A DNA stretch of 64,000 bases from Gemmatimonadota bacterium. GTDB taxonomy: Bacteria; Gemmatimonadota; Gemmatimonadetes; Gemmatimonadales; Gemmatimonadaceae. A model generated the notes under the pieces. That model saw only the letters and a list, made by a program, of their open reading frames with translations. It was not told where the DNA came from and searched no databases. The DNA lies in assembly GCA_028287305.1 (NCBI GenBank), contig JAQBPX010000002.1, positions 62,001 through 126,000 of the forward strand, in the 5' to 3' direction. This document shows, one piece after another, positions 26,201 through 34,341 of this stretch. Both the position numbers and the translations under genes were made by a program. Each line of letters starts with the position of its first letter. Within the stretch, counting starts at the first letter, position 1.

Positions 26201-26300
26201 GACTGGTCCAGGGGAGGGGAAGGACTTCCCGTATTGGACGGTACAGTTGCGCAAAAGGTTGGCAGGCGGAAGTGCGAGCGGCGTGAGGGTTTGGCCCGCG

Positions 26301-26318
26301 CGCTTACACGACGCTTAC
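26301..26318. promoter_or_regulatory. 11-bp-phased direct repeat, possible operator
   Basis: CGCTTAC occurs at 26301-26307 and again at 26312-26318, one helical turn apart. The spacing is like that of tandem half-sites bound by OmpR/PhoB-type regulators. It lies about 100 nt upstream of the DUF5916 gene. The regulator is unknown. Confidence 0.25.
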
Positions 26319-26337
26319 GCCCCCTCGGGACGCCTGG

Positions 26338-26844
26338 TCAGGGCGTGACCGCCACCCACTGATGGCCGGGAAACCGGCTGCCGACAATCGCGCCGATCAG
26401 GAACCCACCGACCGCCCCGATCGCGATCCCCCGCAGGCTGTGGTCCGGCTTGTTGCAGTCCGCCTGCGCAACGCCGCAGGTGGACGCATCGTTCGGCGTG
26501 GCGTTGTTGCGCTCCGCGTAGGCGAGACCCACCACGCCACCGAGCAGCGCGACGGAGAGTCCGAGGCGCCGCGCGCCGCTCCAGCGCGGCCGGTTCCGCA
26601 TCTGCTCGATGCGCGTGTAGTCGTTCTCGTGGAGGGCCATGTACCGGTCGGGCACGAAGGAGTGCATGATCAGCGAGTCCCCATTCACGGCCGACAGGGT
26701 GCCGACGATCACCGGCGGGCGTGACGGCGACGGTTCGCGCGGCGCGATCAGGCGCGTGTCCCGGCCCACCTCGATGTGCTGCGCCTGCACGGTCACGGGC
26801 CCGAGGATGAGGGCCGCCAGCATGATGATGTACTTCGTCTTCAC
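26338..26844 (-). CDS. Small membrane protein with glycine-zipper-like helices
   Basis: 168 aa from GTG at 26844, chosen for the GGGAG ribosome-binding site 6 nt upstream and the signal peptide VKTKYIIMLAALILGPVTVQAQ. The mature part has a beta-like stretch (VIVGTLSAVNGDSLIMHS) and two Gly-rich hydrophobic helices near the end (LGLSVALLGGVVGLAY and a GAVGGFLIGAIVG segment). It contains a CGVAQADC loop that could form a disulphide. Similar proteins are uncharacterised in this phylum. A TAGCTT -10 lies at 26902-26897. Confidence 0.6.
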   Translation of the reverse strand: MKTKYIIMLAALILGPVTVQAQHIEVGRDTRLIAPREPSPSRPPVIVGTLSAVNGDSLIMHSFVPDRYMALHENDYTRIEQMRNRPRWSGARRLGLSVALLGGVVGLAYAERNNATPNDASTCGVAQADCNKPDHSLRGIAIGAVGGFLIGAIVGSRFPGHQWVAVTP

Positions 26845-26896
26845 GAATCGCTCCCGGGAAATGCTCGATCGCGCCGGCGTGTCCGGCGACTGACCC

Positions 26897-26902
26897 AAGC
26901 TA
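26897..26902 (-). promoter_or_regulatory. TANNNT -10 element for the 26338-26844 gene
   Basis: TAGCTT on the minus strand, about 52 nt before the GTG start. The same hexamer precedes the leaderless genes at 36108 and 49117. Confidence 0.35.
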
Positions 26903-26943
26903 CGGTCGCGTACCGCCCCCGGAAAGAGCGCGAGGCCGCTCGA

Positions 26944-27924
26944 TCAGCGCGGCGCCGGCAGCGTCCAGATATCGACTCGGCCCAGCCCCGACACGGGAAT
27001 GGCGACGCGATTCCGCTTCGTGTCCACGCCGATGTCGGCGGGCACCGGAACGTGACGGATGACCTGCGTATCGCGCGCGCCGTCGATGATGTGCAGGCTC
27101 GAGTCGGCCCAGCTCGAGACGAGGATGCGTCCGTCGCCGAGCACTTCCACGCCGTCCCATCGGCCACGGCCGGTGGCGAGCTGCGTCCGGGTGCTGTCGT
27201 CGCGCGGCATCGAGTACAGCACGCTCCGGAAGTCGTCGAACGTCACCACCAGCCAGCGATTGCGCTTCGCATCCCACGTCAGGCCGTTCGGCTTGGGATA
27301 GGGTGCACCCGCAGCGATCACGCGCACCGAGCGGCCCGCGCCGATCACGAAGATCCGGTCGCCGGTGGTGTCGGGAAGCACGCCGACCTCGCTCAGCACC
27401 ACGCCAGTGTCGGTGACGCGAATGCTGCCGTCGGGACCCATGGCCACGTCGTTCAGCAGCGTGGGATGCCACGGCGTGAGGTCCACCTCGCCGAGCGGCG
27501 CGCCAGTGTTGCGGTCGAACGCGCGAAGCACGTCGATGTCAGCCACCCAGAGGGTGTCGCCATGAATGGCCATCCCCTTCGGGGCATTGAGCGTGACGCC
27601 GCGCACGCCGCCCTGTGCCAGGATGCGCGAGTCGGCGATGTTCGCCGCGTTCACGCGCGCGAGGTAGCCGTTGCCGTCCTTCCACGAGCCGAACAGGAAC
27701 ATGTTCGACACGTAGAACGCGTCCAGCTCGGCGTCATAGCGCACCGATTCGGGTGAGAGAAAGCCAGGGATCGACGCGACCCGGCGCGCCCCCGATCCGG
27801 CTTCGTCGTTGGCGGTGGAGTCCACGGCGGCGTGTGCCTCGCGGTCGGAGCAGCCGGCGAGCGCACCCGAGCAGGCCACGAGCGCCGGCGCCGCCAGCCT
27901 CAGCAATGCGAATCGGGCTTTCAT
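26944..27924 (-). CDS. SMP-30/NHL-like beta-propeller lipoprotein
   Basis: 326 aa, with lipobox ALAGCSD. A six-bladed propeller pattern is visible: PESVRYDAELDAFYVSN, APKGMAIHGDTLWVADID, NDVAMGPDGSIRVTDTG, PNGLTWDAKRNRWLVV, WDGVEVLGDGRILVSSW and PADIGVDTKRNRVAIPV. These match the calcium-dependent SMP-30/gluconolactonase family in blade order, but individual catalytic residues cannot be assigned by eye. It is periplasmic or outer-membrane anchored. It is followed closely by an unrelated small membrane gene in the same orientation. Confidence 0.7.
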   Translation of the reverse strand: MKARFALLRLAAPALVACSGALAGCSDREAHAAVDSTANDEAGSGARRVASIPGFLSPESVRYDAELDAFYVSNMFLFGSWKDGNGYLARVNAANIADSRILAQGGVRGVTLNAPKGMAIHGDTLWVADIDVLRAFDRNTGAPLGEVDLTPWHPTLLNDVAMGPDGSIRVTDTGVVLSEVGVLPDTTGDRIFVIGAGRSVRVIAAGAPYPKPNGLTWDAKRNRWLVVTFDDFRSVLYSMPRDDSTRTQLATGRGRWDGVEVLGDGRILVSSWADSSLHIIDGARDTQVIRHVPVPADIGVDTKRNRVAIPVSGLGRVDIWTLPAPR

Positions 27925-27970
27925 GCGCCGGTTCCCGTGCAGGAGCCGGGCCTTCGCGCGCCCGCGACGC

Positions 27971-28522
27971 CTACTCGGCTATCGGCTCCGGCCTGGGTAC
28001 GGGCTGGGCGAACGCGATGCCGCCGGCGATGGAAACCAGGTAGCAGAGCACGCCAACGAGGAACACGCCGCGGGCGATCCTCGTGTCGTTGTTCGTCTGG
28101 CCCCACGCATCCAGGATGTTCATCCAGTCATGGCCATCGCTGCCCTGCTGGCCATCCAGCAGCGTGAGCTGCAGGGCGCGCGCGTCGCCGATGTAGACGC
28201 TCACGTCCCAGAGGTTCTGCGCCACCCACCACATCACCGCCGACGCCGCGAACCGGTCCCCGCGCCTGAGGAAGTACGCCACGAAGAAGCAGGGGAACAT
28301 CACCTGGAACAGCGAGCCACCCAGGAACATCATGGTCTCGCCGAAGGGGCCGAAGATGATGTGCCCCGTCTCGTGAATGCCGGTGTCGATGGCATGCACG
28401 ATGGTTTCCATGGGATCGCGCATGATCGCGAACCCCCACCAGGCGAGCACCGCCACCAGCGCCAGCCGCATCCACACCACGGCCTTCTCCGGCAGCTGGA
28501 CCGTGCCTTCGCTCGTGGTCAC
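27971..28522 (-). CDS. Multi-pass membrane protein with HExxH motif (putative site-2-like metalloprotease)
   Basis: 183 aa with four hydrophobic segments (about 15-34, 56-83, 92-110 and 152-172). HETGH at 50-54 lies at the membrane-proximal start of the second segment and fits the zinc-binding HExxH motif. His131-Asp132 in DGHDWMNIL is a plausible third-ligand region, comparable to the downstream metal ligand of M50 proteases. The start codon overlaps the stop of the upstream Crp/Fnr gene (ATGA), so the two are translationally coupled. Zinc binding and proteolysis are inferences from motif and topology. Confidence 0.6.
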   Translation of the reverse strand: MTTSEGTVQLPEKAVVWMRLALVAVLAWWGFAIMRDPMETIVHAIDTGIHETGHIIFGPFGETMMFLGGSLFQVMFPCFFVAYFLRRGDRFAASAVMWWVAQNLWDVSVYIGDARALQLTLLDGQQGSDGHDWMNILDAWGQTNNDTRIARGVFLVGVLCYLVSIAGGIAFAQPVPRPEPIAE

Positions 28523-29241
28523 GCGTCGCCCTCCGCGAGCGCCCGCAGCGCGCCGAGATCGGCCACTGAGTACTTCCCCGAGCCCGCGGGCTCGATCACG
28601 CCACGCGTTCGCAGCTCCCGGAGCCCGCGCACCACCACCTCGCGCACGGTGCCCAGCTCCTCGGCGGCCTCCTGCTGCGAGCGCCCGAGGGAAAAGGCAT
28701 CACCGTCCGCGGCCTCGTGCCGCGCGAGCACCAGCGCCGCGAGTCGCAAGAGCGCCGGTTGCGTGGTGCGATGATCCACGCGCTCCACCAGCATGCGCAC
28801 GCGCGCCGCCATTCGCGCCAGCAATGCCAGCGCGACGTCGCCGTCCTCGCGCACCGCCGCGATCACCACGTCGCGCGTGAGCACCAGGCAGCGCGTGTCC
28901 ACCGCTGCCACGGCGGTGGCGGGATAGTCGCCACCCTCGAAGAGCGGCACCTCGCCGAGCGTGCCCCCGGCGCGCTCCACGTGGATCACGTGCTCGCGGC
29001 CCGCGGCGGAGCGCAGCACGCGCACCTCTCCCTCGAGCACCATGAAGAGCCCACGCGCCTCGCTGCCCTCCGTGAAGATCGTGGTCCCGGCCGGGTAGCT
29101 GCGCTCGATCGCGCGTGCGCGCAGTCGCTCGGACACGCCTGGCGGCAGCTCTCCCAGCAGGCCGGCGGCGCGAGGGACTTTCGTCCCTGCGCCCCCGGCA
29201 CGCGCGGGCGATGCTGTACCTGCAGGCCCCGAGTCCTTCAT
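28519..29241 (-). CDS. Crp/Fnr-family transcriptional regulator
   Basis: 240 aa. The N-terminal cyclic-nucleotide-binding-type beta barrel is clear (SYPAGTTIFTEGSEARGLFMVLEGEVRV, then GGTLGEVPLFEG). A long dimerisation helix and a C-terminal winged HTH (SQQEAAEELGTVREVVVRGLREL) follow. The Fnr iron-sulphur cysteines are absent, and the key cAMP-binding Arg/Ser pair of Crp is not evident, so the ligand is unknown. It is coupled to the membrane HExxH protein, which may be its target or signal source. It is divergent from the gene at 29269 (27 bp between starts). Confidence 0.9.
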   Translation of the reverse strand: MKDSGPAGTASPARAGGAGTKVPRAAGLLGELPPGVSERLRARAIERSYPAGTTIFTEGSEARGLFMVLEGEVRVLRSAAGREHVIHVERAGGTLGEVPLFEGGDYPATAVAAVDTRCLVLTRDVVIAAVREDGDVALALLARMAARVRMLVERVDHRTTQPALLRLAALVLARHEAADGDAFSLGRSQQEAAEELGTVREVVVRGLRELRTRGVIEPAGSGKYSVADLGALRALAEGDA

Positions 29242-29268
29242 CTTTCGCTCACCCGAATCCGCAAGGCC

Positions 29269-29808
29269 ATGTTCACGTACGCCTCGATCGACGCTCCCCG
29301 GCGCGCCATGCTGCTCGCCGCGCTGCTAATCATTCCGACGACCATCCACGCGCAGGATCACACTACCCACGCCGGCCACGCCGCGATGGCCGCAGCCGGG
29401 GACACCGCCTTCAAGGGAATGAAGGAGCGTGGCGCGAAGGTGATGGGCGTGGACCAGGAGTCCTCGCTGCACCACTTCGACGACCTCGCGAACGGCGGCC
29501 GCATCGCGCTCGAGCGCGACACGACTGACAGTGCCGGCATCACCGCGATACGCGCACACATGCGCGAGATCGCGGCGCAGTTCGCCAGCGGCGACTTCTC
29601 CGCGCCCAGCGCGGTGCACGCGACGAACGTCCCGGGCACCGCGACGATGAAGGCCAACGCCGCGCGGATTCGCTACGAGGCGCGCGACCTGCCCGGAGGC
29701 GCCGAGGTGCGCATCACGACGTCCGACGCGGCTTCGACACGGGCCGTGCACCGCTTCCTCGCGTACCAGCGGAAGGAGCATCGCGCGCCGGGCGTTTCAA
29801 TGCCCTGA
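29269..29808 (+). CDS. Secreted His-rich protein, function unknown
   Basis: 179 aa. ATG at 29269; a later ATG at 29308 would shorten the signal peptide, which ends TIHAQ. The mature N-terminus is His-rich (DHTTHAGHAAM), then VMGVDQESSLHHFDDLANGGRIALE. Similar sequences exist widely as small secreted or cytoplasmic proteins, often mis-annotated as aspartate carbamoyltransferase; I know of no proven function. The paired His could bind a metal. It overlaps the convergent alkyltransferase-like gene by 95 bp at the 3' end. Confidence 0.65.
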   Translation: MFTYASIDAPRRAMLLAALLIIPTTIHAQDHTTHAGHAAMAAAGDTAFKGMKERGAKVMGVDQESSLHHFDDLANGGRIALERDTTDSAGITAIRAHMREIAAQFASGDFSAPSAVHATNVPGTATMKANAARIRYEARDLPGGAEVRITTSDAASTRAVHRFLAYQRKEHRAPGVSMP

Positions 29809-30127
29809 GCACGGCCGGCGACGGCTTCCACTGGTAACTTTTCAGTGCAAGGCGACCGTTGCCGAGGAGGAACACGCCCTCCTGCTCGAGGCGGTGGCGC
29901 TGGGGAATCCCGGCGCCCTCGCCCCCCGCGCGCATGCTGATCGCGCCCTGCGCGTTCACCACGCGATGCCAGGGCACGCGGGAGCCCGCCGGCAGCGCCG
30001 CCATGGCGTATCCCACCTGGCGCGCGTGCCCTTCGTACCCCGCGAGCGTGGCCACCTGGCCGTAGGTGGCGACGCGCCCCTTCGGGATGCGCCGCACCAC
30101 GGCGAGGATCCGCTCACGCGATAGCAC
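29714..30127 (-). CDS. Alkyltransferase-like (ATL) DNA-repair protein
   Basis: 137 aa from GTG at 30127, 20 nt after the Ada stop codon. The MGMT DNA-binding fold is clear (PKGRVATYGQVATLAGYEGH, GYAMAALP). The catalytic PCHRV motif is PWHRV: the alkyl-acceptor Cys is replaced by Trp, which defines ATL proteins. These bind O6-alkylguanine and flag it for nucleotide-excision repair instead of repairing it directly. The last 30 residues form a basic tail that overlaps the convergent gene. Confidence 0.9.
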   Translation of the reverse strand: MLSRERILAVVRRIPKGRVATYGQVATLAGYEGHARQVGYAMAALPAGSRVPWHRVVNAQGAISMRAGGEGAGIPQRHRLEQEGVFLLGNGRLALKSYQWKPSPAVLRALKRPARDAPSAGTRGSGARPVSKPRRTS

Positions 30128-30146
30128 CGGTATGTCCCGGGCGCGC

Positions 30147-31187
30147 CTACTGCTCGCCGCGCTCGCGGGCGAGCAGCCGTTCCTTGCGCGACACGCCCCA
30201 ACGATAGCCGCCCATGGAGCCATCCCCCCGCACTACGCGGTGGCAGGGAATGACGAGGGCCACGGGGTTGGTCGCGCAGGCGCGAGCGACCGCGCGCGCC
30301 GCCGTCGGCTGGCCGAGCGACTCGGCGACCGCCGCATAGGAGCGGGTGCTGCCGCGCGGGATGCGCTGCAGCAGGCGCCACACCTTCCACTGGAAGGCGG
30401 TGCCCTTCACGTCGAGGGGGACGTCGGCGGTCGCGTCGCCCTCCACCATCCGTGCGACGGAGGACGCGAGCGCGCGCATGTCGTGATCGTCGCTGGTGAG
30501 CTCCGCCTTCGGGAAGTGCGCGGCGAGCTCCTGGGCCAGCGTGCCCGCGTCGTCACCGATGGTCACGCTGCACACGCCCTTGTCGGTCGCCGCCACGAGC
30601 ATGGTGCCGAGGGAGGTGGGCACCGTGGTGTAGCGGATCGTCGCGCCGGGGGCGCCGCGGCGGACCGCCGCGGGCGACAGCCCTTCGTGCATGGTGCGCT
30701 CGTAGACTCGGCTACTCGCGCCGTATCCAGCTTCGTACGTGGCTCGGCTCACGGTGTCTCCCTTGTGCAGTCGTTCGGTGAATCGCTTGCGCCGCAGTGC
30801 GTCGCGGTACTCGCGGGGCGAGACGCCGATGACGCGCGCGAAGGTGCGCTGCAGGTGTGACGGGCTCACCTTCACGCGTCGCGCGAGTTCTGCGAGCGTC
30901 CACGGCTCGAGCGGCGCCTGCTCGATCAGTCGCGCCGCCCGCACCGCCGCGCGCTCGGCGTGGTTGACGAGCCCAATGTCGTCAGGCCGGCAGCGTTTGC
31001 AGGACCGATATCCCGCAGCGCGTGCCTGAATGCCGCTGGGGAAGAACGACACCCGGTCGCGGCGCGGCCGGCGAGAGGGGCACGAGGGGCGGCAGTAGAT
31101 GCGCGTGGAGCTCACCGCGTAGACGAACGTGCCGTCCCGGGTGCTGTCCCGCTGCTCCACCGCCGCCCATGCCTTGTCTGCGCGCAT
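30147..31187 (-). CDS. ada: Ada: adaptive-response regulator and methyltransferase
   Basis: 346 aa with all three Ada parts. The zinc-binding N-terminus has Cys32, Cys36, Cys63 and Cys66 (YCRPSC and RSCKRC); the first of these also accepts methyl groups from phosphotriesters. A central AraC-type HTH follows (LAELARRVKVSPSHLQRTF). The C-terminal O6-methylguanine methyltransferase has nucleophile Cys315 in IPCHRV. Methylated Ada should activate alkylation-repair genes, here including the ATL gene just downstream. TATCTT lies 6 nt before the ATG, so the mRNA is likely leaderless. Confidence 0.97.
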   Translation of the reverse strand: MRADKAWAAVEQRDSTRDGTFVYAVSSTRIYCRPSCPSRRPRRDRVSFFPSGIQARAAGYRSCKRCRPDDIGLVNHAERAAVRAARLIEQAPLEPWTLAELARRVKVSPSHLQRTFARVIGVSPREYRDALRRKRFTERLHKGDTVSRATYEAGYGASSRVYERTMHEGLSPAAVRRGAPGATIRYTTVPTSLGTMLVAATDKGVCSVTIGDDAGTLAQELAAHFPKAELTSDDHDMRALASSVARMVEGDATADVPLDVKGTAFQWKVWRLLQRIPRGSTRSYAAVAESLGQPTAARAVARACATNPVALVIPCHRVVRGDGSMGGYRWGVSRKERLLARERGEQ

Positions 31188-31193
31188 GGAATG

Positions 31194-31199
31194 AAGATA
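31194..31199 (-). promoter_or_regulatory. TANNNT -10 element, leaderless ada
   Basis: TATCTT on the minus strand ends 6 nt before the ada ATG at 31187. This spacing places the transcription start at or next to the start codon. Confidence 0.45.
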
Positions 31200-31297
31200 T
31201 GGAATCGCGGTGAGGGGACTACCCGGATGTTGCGATCGAACCAGGCTTTGGGTGCGGGGCGCTGGCGCACAAAAAGACTATCGCTCGCTTCGCTCGC

Positions 31298-31397
31298 GCA
31301 CGCCGAAAGGCGCCGGAGGAGCCGAAAAGGCCACGAAGACAGTGCCGTCGCCGTTCTTGCGGCGCAGTTTCGGCCCTTTCAGCGATTTTCGGCGTGC
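31298..31397. repeat. Imperfect inverted repeat between pntB and ada
   Basis: The 11-bp ends (31298-31308 and 31387-31397, GCACGCCGAAA type) are perfect reverse complements. The similarity continues inward with gaps for about 40 nt, including two GCCGAAAA-like blocks. The 230-bp spacer 31188-31417 holds no other gene. Confidence 0.4.
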
Positions 31398-31417
31398 CCA
31401 ATTCTGTTGGGCCAGCC

Positions 31418-32806
31418 TTACACGTTCTTGATCTCCCCCACCAGCGCCGTCAGCGATCCCTTCGCATCGCCGAACAGCATCGACGTCTTCGCGTCGTAGA
31501 ACAGCTCGTTCTCGATCCCCGCGAAGCCCGCACCCATGCTGCGCTTCATCACGATGATCGTGCGCGCCTTGTCGGCATCCAGGATCGGCATCCCGTAGAT
31601 CGGCGAGGTGGGATCCGTGCGCGCGGCCGGATTCACCACGTCGTTCGCCCCGATCACCAGCGCGATGTCCGCGCGCTCGAACTCGGAGTTGATCTCGTCC
31701 ATGTCGTACAGCTTGTCGTACGGGATGTTCGCCTCGGCCAGCAGCACGTTCATGTGCCCCGGCATTCGTCCCGCCACCGGGTGAATGGCGTACTTCACCT
31801 CGCCGCCGCGCTTCTCGATCTGCTCCGCCATCTCGCGCACCGCATGCTGCGCCTGCGCCACGGCCATGCCGTACCCCGGGATCACGATCACCAGCTGCGC
31901 GTACGCGAGCTGGATCGCGGCGTCCTCCACGCTGATCGATCGCACCGTCAACCCTTCCGACGTCTTGCCGCCCTTCGCCGCGGGCGCCGAGCCGAACGCG
32001 CCGAACAGCACGTTCGAGAACGAGCGGTTCATCGCCTTGCTCATCAGGATCGAGAGGATGAACCCGCTCGCGCCGTCGAGCGCGCCGCACACGATCAGGA
32101 TCACGTTGCCGATCGCGAACCCGGTCGCGCACGCCGCGAGCCCCGAGTAGGAGTTCAGCAGCGCCACCACCACCGGCATGTCCGCGCCGCCGATCGGGAT
32201 CACCAGCAGCACGCCGAACACGAAGGCCAGCCCGAGCAGCGAGTAGAACAGCACCTGCGCCGCGGGGTGCGCGATGAGCCACCCGAACATCACGAGGATC
32301 ACGAGGAACAGCAGGGCGTTCGCGAGGTTCTGCAGCGGAAAGGTGATCGGTTTCGACGGCAGCACTTCCTGCAGCTTGCCCGCCGCCACCAGCGTGCCCG
32401 CCACCGTGATCGACCCCAGCAGCACCTCGAAGCCGAGTGCCGCCATCTTCGCGGTCGCCACCACGTTTCCGTCGTGCATCTCCGTGTAGTACTCGGCCAC
32501 GCCTACCAGCGTCGCGGCGAGGGCGGAGAAGCCGAGCGACAGCGCGATGCGCTGCGGCATGGCGGTCATCGGCACCCACTGGCCCATGGGGTAGCCGATC
32601 ACCGCGCCGATCACGAGTCCCGCCGCGATCCAGCGGTAGTCCACGATCGTGTGGTTCACGAGCGTGCCGGCGATCGCGAGCACCATTCCCAGCGCGGCCT
32701 GCTGCATCCCGCGGCGCGCGAGGTCGGGACGCGTCAGCGAGCGGAGGCCGAGGATGAAAAGGACCGAGGCCGCGAGGTACACGACCTGGATGAACAGCTC
32801 ACGCAT
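31418..32806 (-). CDS. pntB: NAD(P) transhydrogenase, beta subunit
   Basis: 462 aa. The N-terminal half has about nine transmembrane helices; the C-terminal half is the NADP-binding domain III with IVIPGYGMAVAQAQH, HPVAGRMPGHMNVLLAEA, GANDVVNPAA and MKRSMGAGFAGIENELF. It forms the proton channel and NADP site of the proton-translocating transhydrogenase, which makes NADPH from NADH using proton motive force. It overlaps pntAB by 8 nt and is the last gene of the pntAA-pntAB-pntB operon. Confidence 0.97.
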   Translation of the reverse strand: MRELFIQVVYLAASVLFILGLRSLTRPDLARRGMQQAALGMVLAIAGTLVNHTIVDYRWIAAGLVIGAVIGYPMGQWVPMTAMPQRIALSLGFSALAATLVGVAEYYTEMHDGNVVATAKMAALGFEVLLGSITVAGTLVAAGKLQEVLPSKPITFPLQNLANALLFLVILVMFGWLIAHPAAQVLFYSLLGLAFVFGVLLVIPIGGADMPVVVALLNSYSGLAACATGFAIGNVILIVCGALDGASGFILSILMSKAMNRSFSNVLFGAFGSAPAAKGGKTSEGLTVRSISVEDAAIQLAYAQLVIVIPGYGMAVAQAQHAVREMAEQIEKRGGEVKYAIHPVAGRMPGHMNVLLAEANIPYDKLYDMDEINSEFERADIALVIGANDVVNPAARTDPTSPIYGMPILDADKARTIIVMKRSMGAGFAGIENELFYDAKTSMLFGDAKGSLTALVGEIKNV

Positions 32807-33116
32807 CGTCGAGCGCTCCCGTCACGCGATCCGCCGGCTTGGGCTTGCCGCGCTGGAACATCTTCAGCATGCGGTCGGTGATCAGGAACCCGCCGACGAT
32901 GTTGCTCGTCGCGCAGACCACCGCGATGAACCCAAGCACTGTCGCCACGTTGCTGTGCCGCGCGCCGGCGGCGATCAGCGAGCCCACCAGCGAGATCCCC
33001 GAGATCGCGTTCGTCGCCGCCATCAGCGGCGTGTGCAGCAGGGGTGGCACCCGCGAGATCACCATGTAGCCCGTGAACGCGGCGAGCACGAAGACGTACA
33101 ACTCCAGCATCATCAT
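32799..33116 (-). CDS. pntAB: NAD(P) transhydrogenase, alpha subunit part 2 (membrane)
   Basis: 105 aa with three to four transmembrane helices (LYVFVLAAFTGYMVI, TPLMAATNAISGISLVGSLI, VLGFIAVVCATSNIVGGFLI). It corresponds to the C-terminal membrane part of E. coli PntA, encoded separately here as in many three-subunit transhydrogenases. It overlaps its neighbours at both ends, which suggests tight translational coupling. Three consecutive Met codons leave the exact start open by one or two residues. Confidence 0.95.
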   Translation of the reverse strand: MMMLELYVFVLAAFTGYMVISRVPPLLHTPLMAATNAISGISLVGSLIAAGARHSNVATVLGFIAVVCATSNIVGGFLITDRMLKMFQRGKPKPADRVTGALDDA

Positions 33117-34222
33117 GCGCGGGCCGCTCCATTGTGGGTGACAACCATGGCGCCGGTGATCTCGTCATTCAGGTCGATCGTCATCGTGGTTTCCTTGCCC
33201 GTGAGGTGCTGCAGCAGCGTGAGGACGTTCCGGCTGAACATCTGGCTCGCGTGAAAGGGCACGCTCGACGCGAGGTCGAGCGGCGCGAGGATGGTGACGT
33301 CATGCGCCACCACCGTCTCTCCCGGCACGGTGAGCTCACAGTTGCCACCACTCTCGGCGGCCACGTCCACGATCACCGAGCCCGGCCGCATCGTCGCGAC
33401 CATCGCGGCCGAGATGAGCTTCGGCGCGGGCCGGCCGGGGACCTGCGCGGTGGTCACCACCATGTCAACGTCGGGGAGGTGCGCCGCCATCGCAGCCAGC
33501 GTCTTCTCGCGCTCTTCATCCGTCTGCGCGCGCGCGTAGCCTCCCTTCGCCTGCGCGTCCGCCGAGACGGAATCGCCGCCGACGAAGGTCGCCCCCAGCG
33601 ACAGCACCTGCTCGCGCGCCGCGGGCCGAATGTCGAAGCCGCTCACGACCGCGCCGAGTCGCCGCGCGGTGGCGATCGCCTGCAGCCCCGCCACGCCGGC
33701 GCCGATCACGAACACGCGCGACGGCTGGATGCTGCCCGCCGCGGTAGTGAGCATCGGGAGGAAGCGCGGCAGCAGCTCCGCGCCCACGAGCACCGCCTTG
33801 TAACCGGCCACCGTGGACTGCGACGACAGCACGTCCATGGACTGGGCGCGCGTGATGCGCGGCACCAGCTCGAGCGCGAGCCCGGTGAGCTTGCGCGCCG
33901 TGAGCGCCGACACCAGCTCCGCGTTGCGCCCCGGCTTCATCAGGCTGATGACGGAAGCGCCGGGATCGATCAGTGCGATCTCCCCGGCGCTCGGTGGCTG
34001 TACCTTCGCGACCACGCTTGCGCCCGCACACGTCTCGGCGGCGCTGGCGGACAGGGTTGCCCCCGCGGTCGCGTATTGCGCATCACGAAACCCGGCGCGC
34101 GCACCGGCGCCCTGCTGCACCACCACCTCGTGGCCGGCCTTCACCAACCGGCCGATGCTGTCCGGCACCAGGGCGACGCGTCGCTCCCCAGGGGCTGTTT
34201 CCGTCAGTACACTGATCCGCAT
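33113..34222 (-). CDS. pntAA: NAD(P) transhydrogenase, alpha subunit part 1 (NAD-binding)
   Basis: 369 aa. Start at 34222 (MRISVLTETAPGERRVAL), which is the conserved N-terminus of the family. The alanine-dehydrogenase/PNT fold is clear: NAD-binding motif VIGAGVAGLQAIATARRLGA, then FDIRPAAREQVLSLGA, and the mobile-loop region VDMVVTTAQVPGRPAPKL. It is the soluble NAD(H) domain I of the enzyme. TATCAT lies 10 nt before the start codon and may be the operon -10. Confidence 0.96.
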   Translation of the reverse strand: MRISVLTETAPGERRVALVPDSIGRLVKAGHEVVVQQGAGARAGFRDAQYATAGATLSASAAETCAGASVVAKVQPPSAGEIALIDPGASVISLMKPGRNAELVSALTARKLTGLALELVPRITRAQSMDVLSSQSTVAGYKAVLVGAELLPRFLPMLTTAAGSIQPSRVFVIGAGVAGLQAIATARRLGAVVSGFDIRPAAREQVLSLGATFVGGDSVSADAQAKGGYARAQTDEEREKTLAAMAAHLPDVDMVVTTAQVPGRPAPKLISAAMVATMRPGSVIVDVAAESGGNCELTVPGETVVAHDVTILAPLDLASSVPFHASQMFSRNVLTLLQHLTGKETTMTIDLNDEITGAMVVTHNGAARA

Positions 34223-34341
34223 GGCGGGGAAGATGATAGCCGGGGTAATGTTTGTGTAGGAAGGGTGCCCGATCACTGGCACCTTCGGGTACGCAGTGCG
34301 TAATACCAGTGTTGCCATTTCCTACCAAATCCGGAGCTCGC

